IMG/VR virus record: IMGVR_UViG_3300022822_000017
Span: 1-64,000 of that record
Origin: a virus
DNA length: 64,000 bases
Reading direction: 5' to 3' (one strand)
Every line of letters starts with the position of its first letter. The first letter of the stretch is position 1. This document shows, piece after piece, positions 16,191 to 25,411 of the stretch. Below the pieces are notes generated by a model, which saw nothing but the letters and a program-made list of their open reading frames with translations, ran no database searches and was not told the DNA's origin. A program made the position numbers and the translations under genes.

Positions 16191-17222
16191 ATGTCAAGAA
16201 ACAATGATGTTTTTACAGTATTAATTCCAACAGTTGCAACAATTGCAGTAGCAGGAACAGGCTTAGGTGCCTTAGCAGAAGGTGCTCTTGGAGCATTTGA
16301 TTATGATACAAACTTAGCAGTAGATGGACCAGTAGATAAGTTCTTCTTTGCAGTAGGTATTAAAGATTTAGATGGTGTCTCTGACATCAACAGATCAGGT
16401 GGTACACACATCCAATCAAGAAACATAGTATCTTTAACAAGCAACTGTTATACTGCACCTGTGCAGATGGTTACAGCTAGTGAGTTGAAAGTTATGCGTT
16501 GTGGTGGAGAAGTAGGTGTAAAAGTTGAAATCAGAAACCAAGAAGCTTACAGATTAAATGGTTACAATCAAGTTGTAAAAAACTTTATAGTACCAACATC
16601 TGAATGTGTTGATTGTGATTCTACTTGTGAGGATGAAAATTCTGCTGCAGTTTTACAAAGCTTAGTTGATTTAATCAATGATGATGCTGATAAAGTTGTA
16701 GTTGCAAGTATTACAAGTGTAACTGCAAATTCAGTAGTAACTCAAAGTTTAGTTATGACTGTTAATCCTAAATCATTGAAGAAATTCTCTGAAATTAACT
16801 TAGGATACTTTTTCCCTAACCAAACAGAAATCATTGTGACTTCTACAAAAGGGTTTAAGAATGCTACTATTACTACACCAATGGTGTATGAAGAAGGAGC
16901 AGGAACAGATGTTAAGCAATTAGAGTATGTTGCTAATGGATGGAAGAACAGTACTCCTTACAGAGTGTCTCCTTTAAATGGAGTTGCTTTAGAAGGTGCA
17001 CAGTACTTTGCTGACCAAGATAAGAAGTATGATTTGATACACTTAAGTTATGACCAAGTTTCTGTTTCAGGATGGGAATCTAATGCTCATTTCATGAGAA
17101 CAATCATTGCAACTTCTAATGAAGCAGGAGCTTTAAGTAAGAATGTAGGAGATTTTGTCAATGTAATGACAGCTGGTAAAGTTGATGCTATTGAAGTATG
17201 TGACAACCAACCTTCTTCTTAG
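16191..17222 (+). CDS. Abundant structural protein, head auxiliary or tail-tube-like candidate
   Basis: A 343-residue beta-rich protein starting with a hydrophobic stretch (TVLIPTVATIAVAGTGLGAL). It contains GGTHIQSRNIVSLTSNCYTA and a Cys cluster CVDCDSTC at about residue 139. Proteins with this layout occur in virions of Bacteroidota phages, but their exact place differs between reports I recall. It uses a CGT arginine codon, like MCP, and has its own strong terminator, both signs of high expression. I favour a head decoration protein, with a tail component as the alternative. Confidence 0.5.
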   Translation: MSRNNDVFTVLIPTVATIAVAGTGLGALAEGALGAFDYDTNLAVDGPVDKFFFAVGIKDLDGVSDINRSGGTHIQSRNIVSLTSNCYTAPVQMVTASELKVMRCGGEVGVKVEIRNQEAYRLNGYNQVVKNFIVPTSECVDCDSTCEDENSAAVLQSLVDLINDDADKVVVASITSVTANSVVTQSLVMTVNPKSLKKFSEINLGYFFPNQTEIIVTSTKGFKNATITTPMVYEEGAGTDVKQLEYVANGWKNSTPYRVSPLNGVALEGAQYFADQDKKYDLIHLSYDQVSVSGWESNAHFMRTIIATSNEAGALSKNVGDFVNVMTAGKVDAIEVCDNQPSS

Positions 17223-17244
17223 TATTCTTTAAATTAATATAAAT

Positions 17245-17280
17245 AGGGGTTAAGGATAAACCTTAACCCTTATTTTTTTA
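17245..17280 (+). terminator. Strong terminator after the 16191-17222 gene
   Basis: GGGTTAAGG (17247-17255) pairs with CCTTAACCC (17261-17269) around the loop ATAAA, followed by TTATTTTTTT. It is a textbook intrinsic terminator. It separates the capsid block from the surface-protein block. Confidence 0.85.
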
Positions 17281-17309
17281 GTATCTTACAAACACTTAAA
17301 AATCTTAAG

Positions 17310-18251
17310 ATGGCAGACGTAAATCATACATTAACTACACTACAAGATGTTAACTACATCTTAAACAATGAGCCTACAGCCATTGGATTTACTCTCTCTG
17401 AGATAGACCCTTGTACAGCAGATAAGACCATTTTAGTAGGTACTATTGAGCCTGGGGTTAACTACAAGTTACCTATAAAAGTAGATGGCAGGTATAGTGT
17501 AAAGCTAGAACTGTTAGATACTGAATCTACTATTATAATAAACCATTATGTAAAGTTACAATTATCAACTATAGAGAGCATATTTTCTGTTACCTGTGAT
17601 TGTGGTTGTGGATGTGCAGATTGCACAGACCTAAACTTAGACATATACAAAGCACTACTAGCAACAAGAAATAAGATAGATACCTTAAAATATTTGTCTT
17701 CTCCTAAGTATGACTCTTTCTTTCAGAAAGTTCATAAGGGAATTAGTTGTTTAATAGAGCCACAAATTTATTGTGACATTACTACAGAATCTGTAACAGG
17801 TGTATCACAATACAATTCACAACTTACTAAAGATTTGATATCTTTAGATTATTTAATAATGTACTTTGCTGACCTTAGAGATGTTTCAGATTTAGATGAG
17901 ATTGCTTACATCAATGATAAGTATCAATCAGAGTCTATACTTTGTTGTATAAACTCTTCTGGAGTTAACATCAAAGAAATACAAGACATAGTAAATAGCA
18001 CAACAACTACTACTTTATGTCCTGTATGTCCTGAGTACACAACAACAGCTTGTCCAACAACAACAACCACTACCACTGAAGAAGTAACAACTACTGAAGA
18101 TCCAGTAACAACTACTACTACAGAGGACCCAGTTACAACAACAACTAGTACAAGTACAACAACAACAACTAGCACCACAACAAGCACAACTACAACTACC
18201 ACAGCAGCACCAGATGATTGTGAGTTAGTAGGAACTGCAGATGAGGTATAA
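17310..18251 (+). CDS. Cys-rich surface protein with Thr-rich stalk
   Basis: A 313-residue protein. The N-terminal 90 residues are beta-rich, followed by a dense cysteine motif CDCGCGCADC at about residues 95-104 and a helical middle. From about residue 230 a Thr-rich linker with TTTTT runs and TTEDPVTT repeats leads to the end, DDCELVGTADEV. A very similar end closes the next protein. The linker DNA uses mixed ACA/ACT codons, so selection is on the protein. It is likely a virion surface or head-fibre component; the exact site is unknown. Confidence 0.6.
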   Translation: MADVNHTLTTLQDVNYILNNEPTAIGFTLSEIDPCTADKTILVGTIEPGVNYKLPIKVDGRYSVKLELLDTESTIIINHYVKLQLSTIESIFSVTCDCGCGCADCTDLNLDIYKALLATRNKIDTLKYLSSPKYDSFFQKVHKGISCLIEPQIYCDITTESVTGVSQYNSQLTKDLISLDYLIMYFADLRDVSDLDEIAYINDKYQSESILCCINSSGVNIKEIQDIVNSTTTTTLCPVCPEYTTTACPTTTTTTTEEVTTTEDPVTTTTTEDPVTTTTSTSTTTTTSTTTSTTTTTTAAPDDCELVGTADEV

Positions 18252-18266
18252 AATAATTATAGAGAT

Positions 18267-19001
18267 ATGACAATAATATTGACATTAACAACAGCAGGTA
18301 TAGACACTACTGCTTTTAATCTTTATTCCAATGCAGACAGTTATACTGCTATACAAGATACTGCCACTAGAGCAGAATTGATGGCAGGTAAAACAGTTAC
18401 AATGCCAGCAGGTACTACAGCAATAAAATGTGTAGCTACAGGTGAGTGTTCTTCTGAATTGTTTGTATCAGTAATAAACAAGTTAGCTCCATCAGGTTCT
18501 ATCTCTGGAGGAGATTTATTAACATGTGTTAATACAAGTAACATCTTAACTGCAAATGTAGTTTACCAAGGTACACCTTCTTACTTGTGGTCTCCAGGAG
18601 GAGCAACTACACAAAACTTAACTGTCAATAGTCCAGGTACATATTCAGTACAGGTTACAGATAGTTACAATAACAAGACAAGTACTATCACTAAAATAGT
18701 TTCAGAAAATGTAATAGCACCTTCAGTCAACATAGTTGAGACAGGTTCATTACCAGGTTCTGTAACACTAAGTGCAAGTGGGTCTACTGCACAAGGTAGT
18801 AAGACTTATTTGTGGAGTACAGGAGAAACTTCTGCTAACATTATAGTAAATGGACCAGGAGTGTATGATGTTACAGTAACAGGAGGACTTAATGGATGTA
18901 CAGCTAATCAGAGCATACAAGTTCTTGATTGCTCAATGATAGGGACAATAGAAGATGTTACCCCAGAATGTGAAATGGAAGGTAATGCAGAAGAAGTATA
19001 A
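18267..19001 (+). CDS. Ig-like (SprB/PKD-type) surface protein
   Basis: A 244-residue protein. Residues 1-70 form a small domain (LTLTTAGIDTTAFNLYSNAD) shared with the next gene. Two Ig-like repeats follow, with YLWSPGGATTQNLTVNSPGT and YLWSTGETSANIIVNGPGVY. Their pattern (W-S-x-G-x-T-T, G-x-Y-x-V-x-V-T) matches SprB/PKD-type repeats of Bacteroidota adhesins. The C-terminus DCSMIGTIEDVTPECEMEGN holds two copies of the terminal tag. A role in binding surface glycans is plausible. Confidence 0.65.
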   Translation: MTIILTLTTAGIDTTAFNLYSNADSYTAIQDTATRAELMAGKTVTMPAGTTAIKCVATGECSSELFVSVINKLAPSGSISGGDLLTCVNTSNILTANVVYQGTPSYLWSPGGATTQNLTVNSPGTYSVQVTDSYNNKTSTITKIVSENVIAPSVNIVETGSLPGSVTLSASGSTAQGSKTYLWSTGETSANIIVNGPGVYDVTVTGGLNGCTANQSIQVLDCSMIGTIEDVTPECEMEGNAEEV

Positions 19002-19022
19002 ACAAGTTAACAATTATAAATT

Positions 19023-19931
19023 ATGATAACAAAAATAACATTAACAACAGCAGGGATTGATACTACATCATTTACTTTGCATTCAGATGCAGACAATTAT
19101 GCTGCAACTCTTGCAACTGTAAGTAGGTCTCAATTACTAGCAGGGTATGATGTTACAGTTCCTAGTGGCACAACAATAGTTAAAGTACAAGCTACAGGAG
19201 CTTGTTCTACTAGCATTTTGTTGTCAATAACAGCTACAACTGCAGCACCTGCAAATTGTCAAGTATGGACAGCTACAATGGCTGGACAAGTTCAATCAGG
19301 AGAAAGCATGACAGTTAATGCTGTTCTTTGTGATGGAAACAGTATTACTTATGTTTTATATGAAGGAGAGTCTGTAAACTTCTGTGGTACTATAACTAGT
19401 AGCACACTTAATGGAGGAACACTAACCTCTGGTTCAGCTTGTACTTCTGCTTACAGAAGTGTAGTACTTGCATCTAGTGGGAACAATGATTACAGTGCTT
19501 GTGCTTCATCAAGTTACACAAATTTCTATATGCCTAATGGTTCAAGACTATTAACTGCAACAAACATTTTTAGTGCTGCAAGTGGTGGAACAAGACCAGG
19601 TGCACTTTTCTTTAGAGAAGCATCTACAATAGGTTGGAGACAATGGACTGGAACTGCATTTGGAGGACAAGGAGAATGTGTTTCTACAGATTGTAAAACA
19701 TGGACATTGACTAGTAGTAATCATCCATCAGGAGAGTTTACTGAAATAAGATATACTCCTTGTGAAGGAGGTCCTCAGATAACAATAACTACTGGAGGTC
19801 AGACAAGTCAATCTTTCTGTGCTGATATAGACTTTATAGAGATAGTAGATATGCCAGGATGGGATGGAGTTAAAGATGACAACATGGTTGGTGGATACAG
19901 TAATTTAACAGCAACAAGTCAAAGCTGTTAA
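19023..19931 (+). CDS. Surface protein sharing the N-terminal domain of its neighbour
   Basis: A 302-residue protein. The first 70 residues (LTTAGIDTTSFTLHSDADNY, GTTIVKVQATGACS) are paralogous to the start of the 18267-19001 protein. The rest is a beta-rich region with many Gly, Ser, Thr and Cys residues and two similar halves around CQVWTATMAGQVQSGE and CKTWTLTSSNHPSGEF, so it may contain two related domains. No enzymatic motif is seen. It overlaps the next gene by one base (TAATG). Likely a virion surface or receptor-binding component. Confidence 0.6.
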   Translation: MITKITLTTAGIDTTSFTLHSDADNYAATLATVSRSQLLAGYDVTVPSGTTIVKVQATGACSTSILLSITATTAAPANCQVWTATMAGQVQSGESMTVNAVLCDGNSITYVLYEGESVNFCGTITSSTLNGGTLTSGSACTSAYRSVVLASSGNNDYSACASSSYTNFYMPNGSRLLTATNIFSAASGGTRPGALFFREASTIGWRQWTGTAFGGQGECVSTDCKTWTLTSSNHPSGEFTEIRYTPCEGGPQITITTGGQTSQSFCADIDFIEIVDMPGWDGVKDDNMVGGYSNLTATSQSC

Positions 19932-20374
19932 TGACTGATGAACTAATTAAATTAATAAAACAACTTGTAAAGGTCACCCATTCAAGGGTGATCTTTGTAG
20001 GGAGTTTTGTAGACACCATAAGAGGTATATCTGGAACACCAAGAGATATAGACATTATTGTAAGAAAAGAAGACTTAGCTGCCTTAGAAGTTCTAGGAGA
20101 AGTTATCCCTTTAAAATACAATCCTATGTTTAAAGGTAGAGAAAGATATTTCATAAAGACTGAAGTTATACCTATAGATGTATTTGTAGGAGATGGTCAT
20201 TTAAGTGGTGCCACATTTGAAGATGTACTAGTAGGAGAAACACTTGTAAAGGTGTACTCTAAAGAAAGTGAAATAGAATCAGCTGCAAAGCTTGCAGAAC
20301 ATGTTGAATCAATTCATTTAAGTACCTCAAGAAAGTATTTAAAAAGAGCAAACAAATTAAAAGAAAGACTATAG
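19931..20374 (+). CDS. Minimal nucleotidyltransferase-like protein
   Basis: A 147-residue protein with RVIFVGSFVDTIRGI and, 8 residues on, RDIDIIV. This is the GS...DxD core of the nucleotidyltransferase (pol beta-like) fold (G25, S26 and D41/D43 by eye), with a possible third acidic residue in VIPIDVFVG. These enzymes move NMP onto small molecules, proteins or RNA. It is coupled to the surface gene before it and to a glycosyltransferase after it, so modification of a virion component or sugar activation is more plausible than toxin-antitoxin use. Confidence 0.6.
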   Translation: MTDELIKLIKQLVKVTHSRVIFVGSFVDTIRGISGTPRDIDIIVRKEDLAALEVLGEVIPLKYNPMFKGRERYFIKTEVIPIDVFVGDGHLSGATFEDVLVGETLVKVYSKESEIESAAKLAEHVESIHLSTSRKYLKRANKLKERL

Positions 20375-21294
20375 TGAGATATATATGTGCACAACCTACT
20401 AACAATTACTATACTTGGCAAGTAGAGGTGTTGATACAGAACTTTAAAAAGCAAGGAGTTAATCCTAATCAGATTGATATCTTGTGTTCTACTACTACAG
20501 GGGAGATTCCTGAAGTATGGAAAAGGTTACAAGCACATTATAACACTGTAAGGTTCTTCTTTTACAAAGACACAAGAAAGGATAAAAGTTATATACCTTC
20601 TATCTATTTTAATTTAATGAAAAATCACATGATGGCTCACCCTGAATTAGAAAAAGAAAGGTTATTTTTACATGACAGTGATATAGTGTTTACTAGACCC
20701 CCAGAAGTTAGTTGGGTTGAAGGTAAAACCTGGTATATGAGTGATACAAATTCATACATAAACTATGACTATATACAGAAGAAAGGAGATGACATCTATA
20801 AGATGATGTGTCAGATTATAGGGATAGACCCACTGATACCAAAATTAATGAATAGTAACTCTGGTGGTGCACAGTATATAATCATAGGAGAGAACTGGAA
20901 GTTTTGGGAAAAGGTAGAAAGAAATAGCATTGAGTTGTATTCTTATTTTAAAAGAGTTGAAAGCTCTTATGTTAAGAAGCATCAGAATGACTACCCCATA
21001 CAGAAGTGGACTGCAGGAATGTGGTCATTGCTTTGGAATGCTTGGAGAAATGGTCATGAAACCAAAGTAGATACAAGACTAGATTTTGGGTGGAGCACTC
21101 AAGATATTGATGTAACTAAAAAGAATTGGATTTTACATAATGCAGGAGTGACTGACAATCAAAGTAGATTGTTTTTTAAAGGAGAGTACTTACACAAGTT
21201 GCCTTATAAAAGAATACTAGATATAGACAAAGACAAAGCTAGTTTCTATTATTGGACAGAAGTACAGGAAGCAGGTAAAAATACAATTTTATAA
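20374..21294 (+). CDS. Glycosyltransferase-like protein with DxD motif
   Basis: A 306-residue protein starting at a GTG that overlaps the previous stop. It has a Rossmann-like opening and FLHDSDIVF at about residues 97-105, the DxD metal/nucleotide-sugar site of GT-A enzymes. NSGGAQYIIIG follows, as found in several GT-A families that test acceptor binding. It is probably cytoplasmic and would transfer a sugar to an acceptor. Its neighbours are fibre and surface proteins, which suggests glycosylation of virion proteins. The donor and acceptor cannot be read from sequence. Confidence 0.65.
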   Translation: MRYICAQPTNNYYTWQVEVLIQNFKKQGVNPNQIDILCSTTTGEIPEVWKRLQAHYNTVRFFFYKDTRKDKSYIPSIYFNLMKNHMMAHPELEKERLFLHDSDIVFTRPPEVSWVEGKTWYMSDTNSYINYDYIQKKGDDIYKMMCQIIGIDPLIPKLMNSNSGGAQYIIIGENWKFWEKVERNSIELYSYFKRVESSYVKKHQNDYPIQKWTAGMWSLLWNAWRNGHETKVDTRLDFGWSTQDIDVTKKNWILHNAGVTDNQSRLFFKGEYLHKLPYKRILDIDKDKASFYYWTEVQEAGKNTIL

Positions 21295-21312
21295 AACATA
21301 AACAATAAACCT

Positions 21313-21618
21313 ATGGCTAGCATCATTAAACAAATAGATTACCTATACAGAGAGGTAAAATGCCTAAAAGCAAAACAGAGTGTACAAAGTGGTACAGGTG
21401 GTGGAGGAGCTGGAGGTAGTGGAGACAAACATCTTACATACATTCAACCTGCTGAACTAGAAGAGTGGGTAATAGAACATAACTTAGACAAATATCCATC
21501 TACAGTAATTGTAGATGATAATGAAGTGGAAGTAGAAGCTTCAATTCAACACATTACCAGAAATAAATTAATAATAACATTCACACCTGGCTTCTCTGGA
21601 AAAGCCTACTTAAACTAA
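21313..21618 (+). CDS. Short fibre/collar protein, 101 aa
   Basis: The protein has an N-terminal helix (IIKQIDYLYREVKCLKAK), a Gly-rich hinge (GGGGAGGSG) and a C-terminal beta domain EEWVIEHNLDKYPSTVIVDD...FSGKAYLN. That domain is a widespread phage fibre module with the pattern W-x-I-x-H-N-L-x-K-Y-P-S. It probably trimerises through the helix and attaches a fibre to the particle. It leads three successive fibre genes. Confidence 0.7.
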   Translation: MASIIKQIDYLYREVKCLKAKQSVQSGTGGGGAGGSGDKHLTYIQPAELEEWVIEHNLDKYPSTVIVDDNEVEVEASIQHITRNKLIITFTPGFSGKAYLN

Positions 21619-21624
21619 ACTACA

Positions 21625-22569
21625 ATGGCAGAAAGAAAATTTCTATCAGATATTAATTTATCTGGAAATCAATTGCTGAGAGCTGTGTTTCACAATGCAT
21701 CATCAGCACCAACATCACCAAAGGAAGGTCAAGCCTACTTTAACACAGCAAGTAATACACTTTTAATCTATGCAGGAGGTTCTTGGGTAGATGCATTAGG
21801 TGCAAACTCAGCAACACAATTAGGAGATGGTACTAGAAATGGTACTACCTATGGTATTGACTCTGATGGGTCTCAAGATGACATTATCTTACAAAGTGCA
21901 ACTACCTCTTTAGCAGGTCTATTAAGTGCTGCTAAGTTCAATGAGATTGTAGCCAACAATGCTAAAGTGTCTAATGTAGATCACCCATTAGTTGAAGCAC
22001 CAGTACCTTCTGATGCAGTGTTTACAGATACTGAAACATTAACTACTTTAGGTTTGGCTGGAAACAACCTTACTTATGTAGATGAAAATGGAGATACAAC
22101 TACTTTAGATTTAACTCTTTATTTAGATGATACTAATGCAGCAAGAATTGCAAGTGGAACTTTAAATGGTAGTACAGGTATTGCAACATTCACAAGAGAT
22201 GATGCTAGTAGTTTTGAGATTAACATGTCTGCATTTTTAGATGCAATTACTCTAAACAATACTTTGACAAGTGATTCTACAACAGAAGGATTAACTGCAG
22301 CTCAAGGTAAGGTATTAAAAACATTAGCAGATTCAAAAGCTAAAAGATACTCAGGTACTTTTGGTAATGGTTCTTTACTTGTTTTATCAGTACCTGCTTC
22401 AACACACCAAGTAAATTCTAATGGACAATTTTCAGTTTTTACTGCACTTGTAAGTACAGGGGAACAAGTAGAATGTGAAGTTGTAATAAACTACACTAAT
22501 GGAAACATTACAATTGAAACTAATGAAGCTGTTGGAAATGCAGATTTATTAGTGACAGTAATTGGATAG
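21625..22569 (+). CDS. Tail fibre protein
   Basis: A 314-residue fibre protein. The N-terminal region has ISLxG-like LSGNQLLRAVFHNASSAPTS, then GQAYFNTASNTLLIYAGGSW, a module found in many phage fibres. A repetitive beta region and a late TEGLTAAQGKVLKTL helix typical of fibre proteins follow, ending in a beta domain that could be the tip. It shares the MAxRKF start with the next gene, which suggests a common docking site. Confidence 0.7.
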   Translation: MAERKFLSDINLSGNQLLRAVFHNASSAPTSPKEGQAYFNTASNTLLIYAGGSWVDALGANSATQLGDGTRNGTTYGIDSDGSQDDIILQSATTSLAGLLSAAKFNEIVANNAKVSNVDHPLVEAPVPSDAVFTDTETLTTLGLAGNNLTYVDENGDTTTLDLTLYLDDTNAARIASGTLNGSTGIATFTRDDASSFEINMSAFLDAITLNNTLTSDSTTEGLTAAQGKVLKTLADSKAKRYSGTFGNGSLLVLSVPASTHQVNSNGQFSVFTALVSTGEQVECEVVINYTNGNITIETNEAVGNADLLVTVIG

Positions 22570-22599
22570 TTATCTGAGTAACATTTAAAAAACAATACA

Positions 22600-23049
22600 A
22601 TGGCAAAAAGAAAATTTATAGTTAATATAGAAGCTACCTCTTTCATAAAGAAGAATGGTACTTCCTCTCAGATTTTAAGGGCAGATGGAAGTGTGGATGG
22701 TAACATTTATACTTCTCTAAAAAGAGTGGGTAGTAACTTACCTACTACTGTTTCTAAGGTTTCAGGTAATCACACTATAGATTTTTCAGCTAACAATAAC
22801 TTCCTGATAAATGCATCAGGAAGTTATAGTATTGTTGCTTCTATTTCAGCAGCAAATGTTGGTCAATCTGGCATGATTACTATAGTAAATTCTGCAGGAG
22901 TGACTCCAGGAAATTTACCTAGTAACCTTCTTACATCAAATGGACATGAACCAGCTTGGGTTACAGCAAGTGGTAAAACTTCCATATTATCTTATTATGT
23001 GATAAATGCAACACAGGCAATAGTAAATTACATTGGTGACTTTTCTTAA
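22600..23049 (+). CDS. Short fibre protein, 149 aa
   Basis: It starts MAKRKFIVNIEATSFIKKNG with SSQILRADGSV, the recurring x-x-x-L-x-A-D-G-S motif of phage fibres. A beta-rich tail follows, ending in IVNYIGDFS. The N-terminus resembles that of the 21625-22569 protein, so both may attach to the same base. It directly precedes the first giant Thr/Ser-repeat gene. Confidence 0.65.
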   Translation: MAKRKFIVNIEATSFIKKNGTSSQILRADGSVDGNIYTSLKRVGSNLPTTVSKVSGNHTIDFSANNNFLINASGSYSIVASISAANVGQSGMITIVNSAGVTPGNLPSNLLTSNGHEPAWVTASGKTSILSYYVINATQAIVNYIGDFS

Positions 23050-23060
23050 TATAAAGATAT

Positions 23061-24764
23061 ATGAATATAGGGTTCAGCAAAATCATAGAGTGGAACACAT
23101 CTAAATCCACTACTACAAGTTTTAATACTTCTAGGAATACTAGTACTAGCTACATTACAACTAATGTTACAGCTACTACTTGGAGTACATCTAAGTCTAC
23201 TACTACTGATTATGTTACCTCACATTCAACTCAGACTAATGTTCCTACATCTAGGTCTACAACTACAACTTATAACACATCTAAGTCAACAACAACTACC
23301 TACATTACAACTAGGTCTACAACAACAAGCTATAATACTAGTCACAGTACAACTACTACCTTTGATACAACTATTTCAACAGTTGTAACATGGATTACTA
23401 GTCACAGTACTAATACAGTGTACAACACTACTAAAAACACTAGTACTACTTATAACACATCAAGAGCTACTAATACAACTTTTAGTACTTCTAAATCTAC
23501 TACCACTACTTTCAGTACTACTGTGAGTACTAGCACTAGTTATCTTACTTCTAGAGCTACTACCACATCATGGAACACAAGTAAAAGTACTACCACTGTT
23601 TATAATACAAGCAGAAATACTACTACTACTTATGAGACTTCTAAGGCTACCACAACAACATGGTCTACAAATAGGTCTACATCAGTATCACAGTCTACAT
23701 CAAGGTCTACCACAACCACATATAACACTAGTAAAAGCACTACAACTACTTACAATACCAGTAGAGCTACTACTACAACATACAGTACCAGTAAATCAAC
23801 TGTTACAACATACAATACAAATCATAGCACCACTACTACTTTTAACACAAGTATTGCTACTACAACAACTTGGAATACACTTAGGTCTACAAGCACTACT
23901 TACAATACAAGTAAGATAACTAACAGTAGCTTTAACACTAGTAGAACTACTACAACTAACTTTACAACTAGTAAGAGTACAACTACCACTTGGATTACTA
24001 GTAGGGCTACTACAACAACATATAACACTAGCCATAGTACTACCACTACATGGAATACTTCTTACAATACAGTTACTACTTATAATAGTAGCACAAGTTT
24101 TACTACTACTTGGAGTACAAATAGAAGTACAGCAAAATCTCATAGTACAAGTAAAAGTACTACAACTACCTGGAGTACATCAAAATCCACTACTACTACT
24201 TGGAATACTAGCAAGAGTACTACTACTACTTATAATACTTCAACAAGTACTATAACAAACTACAATACTTCTCACAGTACTACAACTACTTTTAACACAA
24301 GTATAAGTACAGTGACTACATACAACACATCTAGGTCTACAACCTGGAATACAAATGTATCTACAAATACTTCTTTTAGTACTACTAGGACAACAGGTAC
24401 AACTTTTAATACAAGTAGAAGTACAAATACAACTTGGATAACATCTAAAAGTACAACTACTACTTATTACACTAGTCACAGTACTACTAAGAGTACTAAT
24501 AGTATGAGAAATACTAGTAGACTTACTAATGTAAGTACTACTACAAGCTATAATACCCTTGTAGATACTACAACTACTTATATTACATACTATAATGTAA
24601 TAACTAGTTGGAACACAACAAGGTCAACAACTACTACTTACAATACAACTACTGGTAGAAGTACTAGTTGGGTTACATCAAGAAGTACAACAACAACTTA
24701 TGACACTTCTGGAGGAGGAGGAGGAAATTATGACCCATCACCACCATTCCCATCTCCATCATAA
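23061..24764 (+). CDS. Giant Thr/Ser decapeptide-repeat protein 1
   Basis: A 567-residue protein made, after about 10 leader residues, of roughly 53 copies of a 10-residue unit: aromatic (Y/W/F), then N/S-T-S-(K/R/H)-S-T-T-T-T. It ends in GGGGGNYDPSPPFPSPS. The DNA repeat is 30 bases long, but Thr codons vary, so the protein pattern is what is kept. An aromatic and a basic residue recur every 10 positions, which would align in ladders if the chain forms a solenoid or fibre. The density of Thr/Ser makes it an obvious O-glycosylation substrate. No known family is recognised. Confidence 0.75.
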   Translation: MNIGFSKIIEWNTSKSTTTSFNTSRNTSTSYITTNVTATTWSTSKSTTTDYVTSHSTQTNVPTSRSTTTTYNTSKSTTTTYITTRSTTTSYNTSHSTTTTFDTTISTVVTWITSHSTNTVYNTTKNTSTTYNTSRATNTTFSTSKSTTTTFSTTVSTSTSYLTSRATTTSWNTSKSTTTVYNTSRNTTTTYETSKATTTTWSTNRSTSVSQSTSRSTTTTYNTSKSTTTTYNTSRATTTTYSTSKSTVTTYNTNHSTTTTFNTSIATTTTWNTLRSTSTTYNTSKITNSSFNTSRTTTTNFTTSKSTTTTWITSRATTTTYNTSHSTTTTWNTSYNTVTTYNSSTSFTTTWSTNRSTAKSHSTSKSTTTTWSTSKSTTTTWNTSKSTTTTYNTSTSTITNYNTSHSTTTTFNTSISTVTTYNTSRSTTWNTNVSTNTSFSTTRTTGTTFNTSRSTNTTWITSKSTTTTYYTSHSTTKSTNSMRNTSRLTNVSTTTSYNTLVDTTTTYITYYNVITSWNTTRSTTTTYNTTTGRSTSWVTSRSTTTTYDTSGGGGGNYDPSPPFPSPS

Positions 24765-24785
24765 AATTAAATTAAAAGAAACAAC

Positions 24786-25394
24786 ATGGCAATAGATCAG
24801 ACATATTATAAAATGGGAGATGTTACTACTACTAATCATCTTACTTCTCCTAATACAAAAAATATTAATGCTTGGTACAAAGAGTGGAAACCTCTTTTAG
24901 ATGCAAGTGTATTTGATGCTTACATAGTAGGAAATGTGGCTGAAAAAATATTTGGTAAATCTATTATACCTACAGTAGATTTTGATGTAGCTTTGCTAGG
25001 AGACATAGCAGAGGATTATGAAAGCTTAAAAGTGTTAATGGATGAAGCTGTAAGAATAGGTTTTGACAACAAATTTTTAGTTGATATATTTCACAATGAT
25101 GCTTTGTTAGACATACAGAATTTTAAGCCTATTGTTCAGATAAGACAGTTTAATCATTTTAAAAGGTCTAATGCTGATGGCTCAAACAAAAAAGAATACA
25201 AAGTAGAAGGTAAAGACCTTGAAGAAATTTATGGTGGGATGGTTAAAGCAACCTATACTAATACTGATATTATTCCTGTTAGTTGTTATAAAGCAAGAGC
25301 AAGGTTTAAAGATGGAGACTACATTGGAATACAAATAAATGTAAAAGATGCATTTGATGCAGATGACAACCTTTTGGGTAAAGAATTAATTTAA
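24786..25394 (+). CDS. Second nucleotidyltransferase-like protein
   Basis: A 202-residue protein with AYIVGNVAEKIFGKS, then TVDFDVALLG at about residues 65-74, and later FLVDIFHND. This is the G-N...D-x-D arrangement of the nucleotidyltransferase fold (D-F-D, then another acidic strand). It is longer than the 19931-20374 protein and not closely similar in sequence. It sits exactly between the two giant Thr/Ser-repeat genes, so it probably acts on them or on a sugar used for them. That link is inference from position. Confidence 0.55.
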   Translation: MAIDQTYYKMGDVTTTNHLTSPNTKNINAWYKEWKPLLDASVFDAYIVGNVAEKIFGKSIIPTVDFDVALLGDIAEDYESLKVLMDEAVRIGFDNKFLVDIFHNDALLDIQNFKPIVQIRQFNHFKRSNADGSNKKEYKVEGKDLEEIYGGMVKATYTNTDIIPVSCYKARARFKDGDYIGIQINVKDAFDADDNLLGKELI

Positions 25395-25411
25395 GATAAA
25401 AAGAAAAGAAT

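Noticed and set aside
17924-18202. Long leftward frame of Val repeats opposite the Thr-rich linker
   Set aside because: It is the reverse reading of the ACA/ACT Thr codons and has no promoter or neighbours on that strand.
23164-24479. Leu/Gln-rich and Cys/Ser-rich frames inside the first repeat gene
   Set aside because: These are out-of-frame readings of the 30-base repeat. The forward Thr/Ser frame is longer and has conserved phase.
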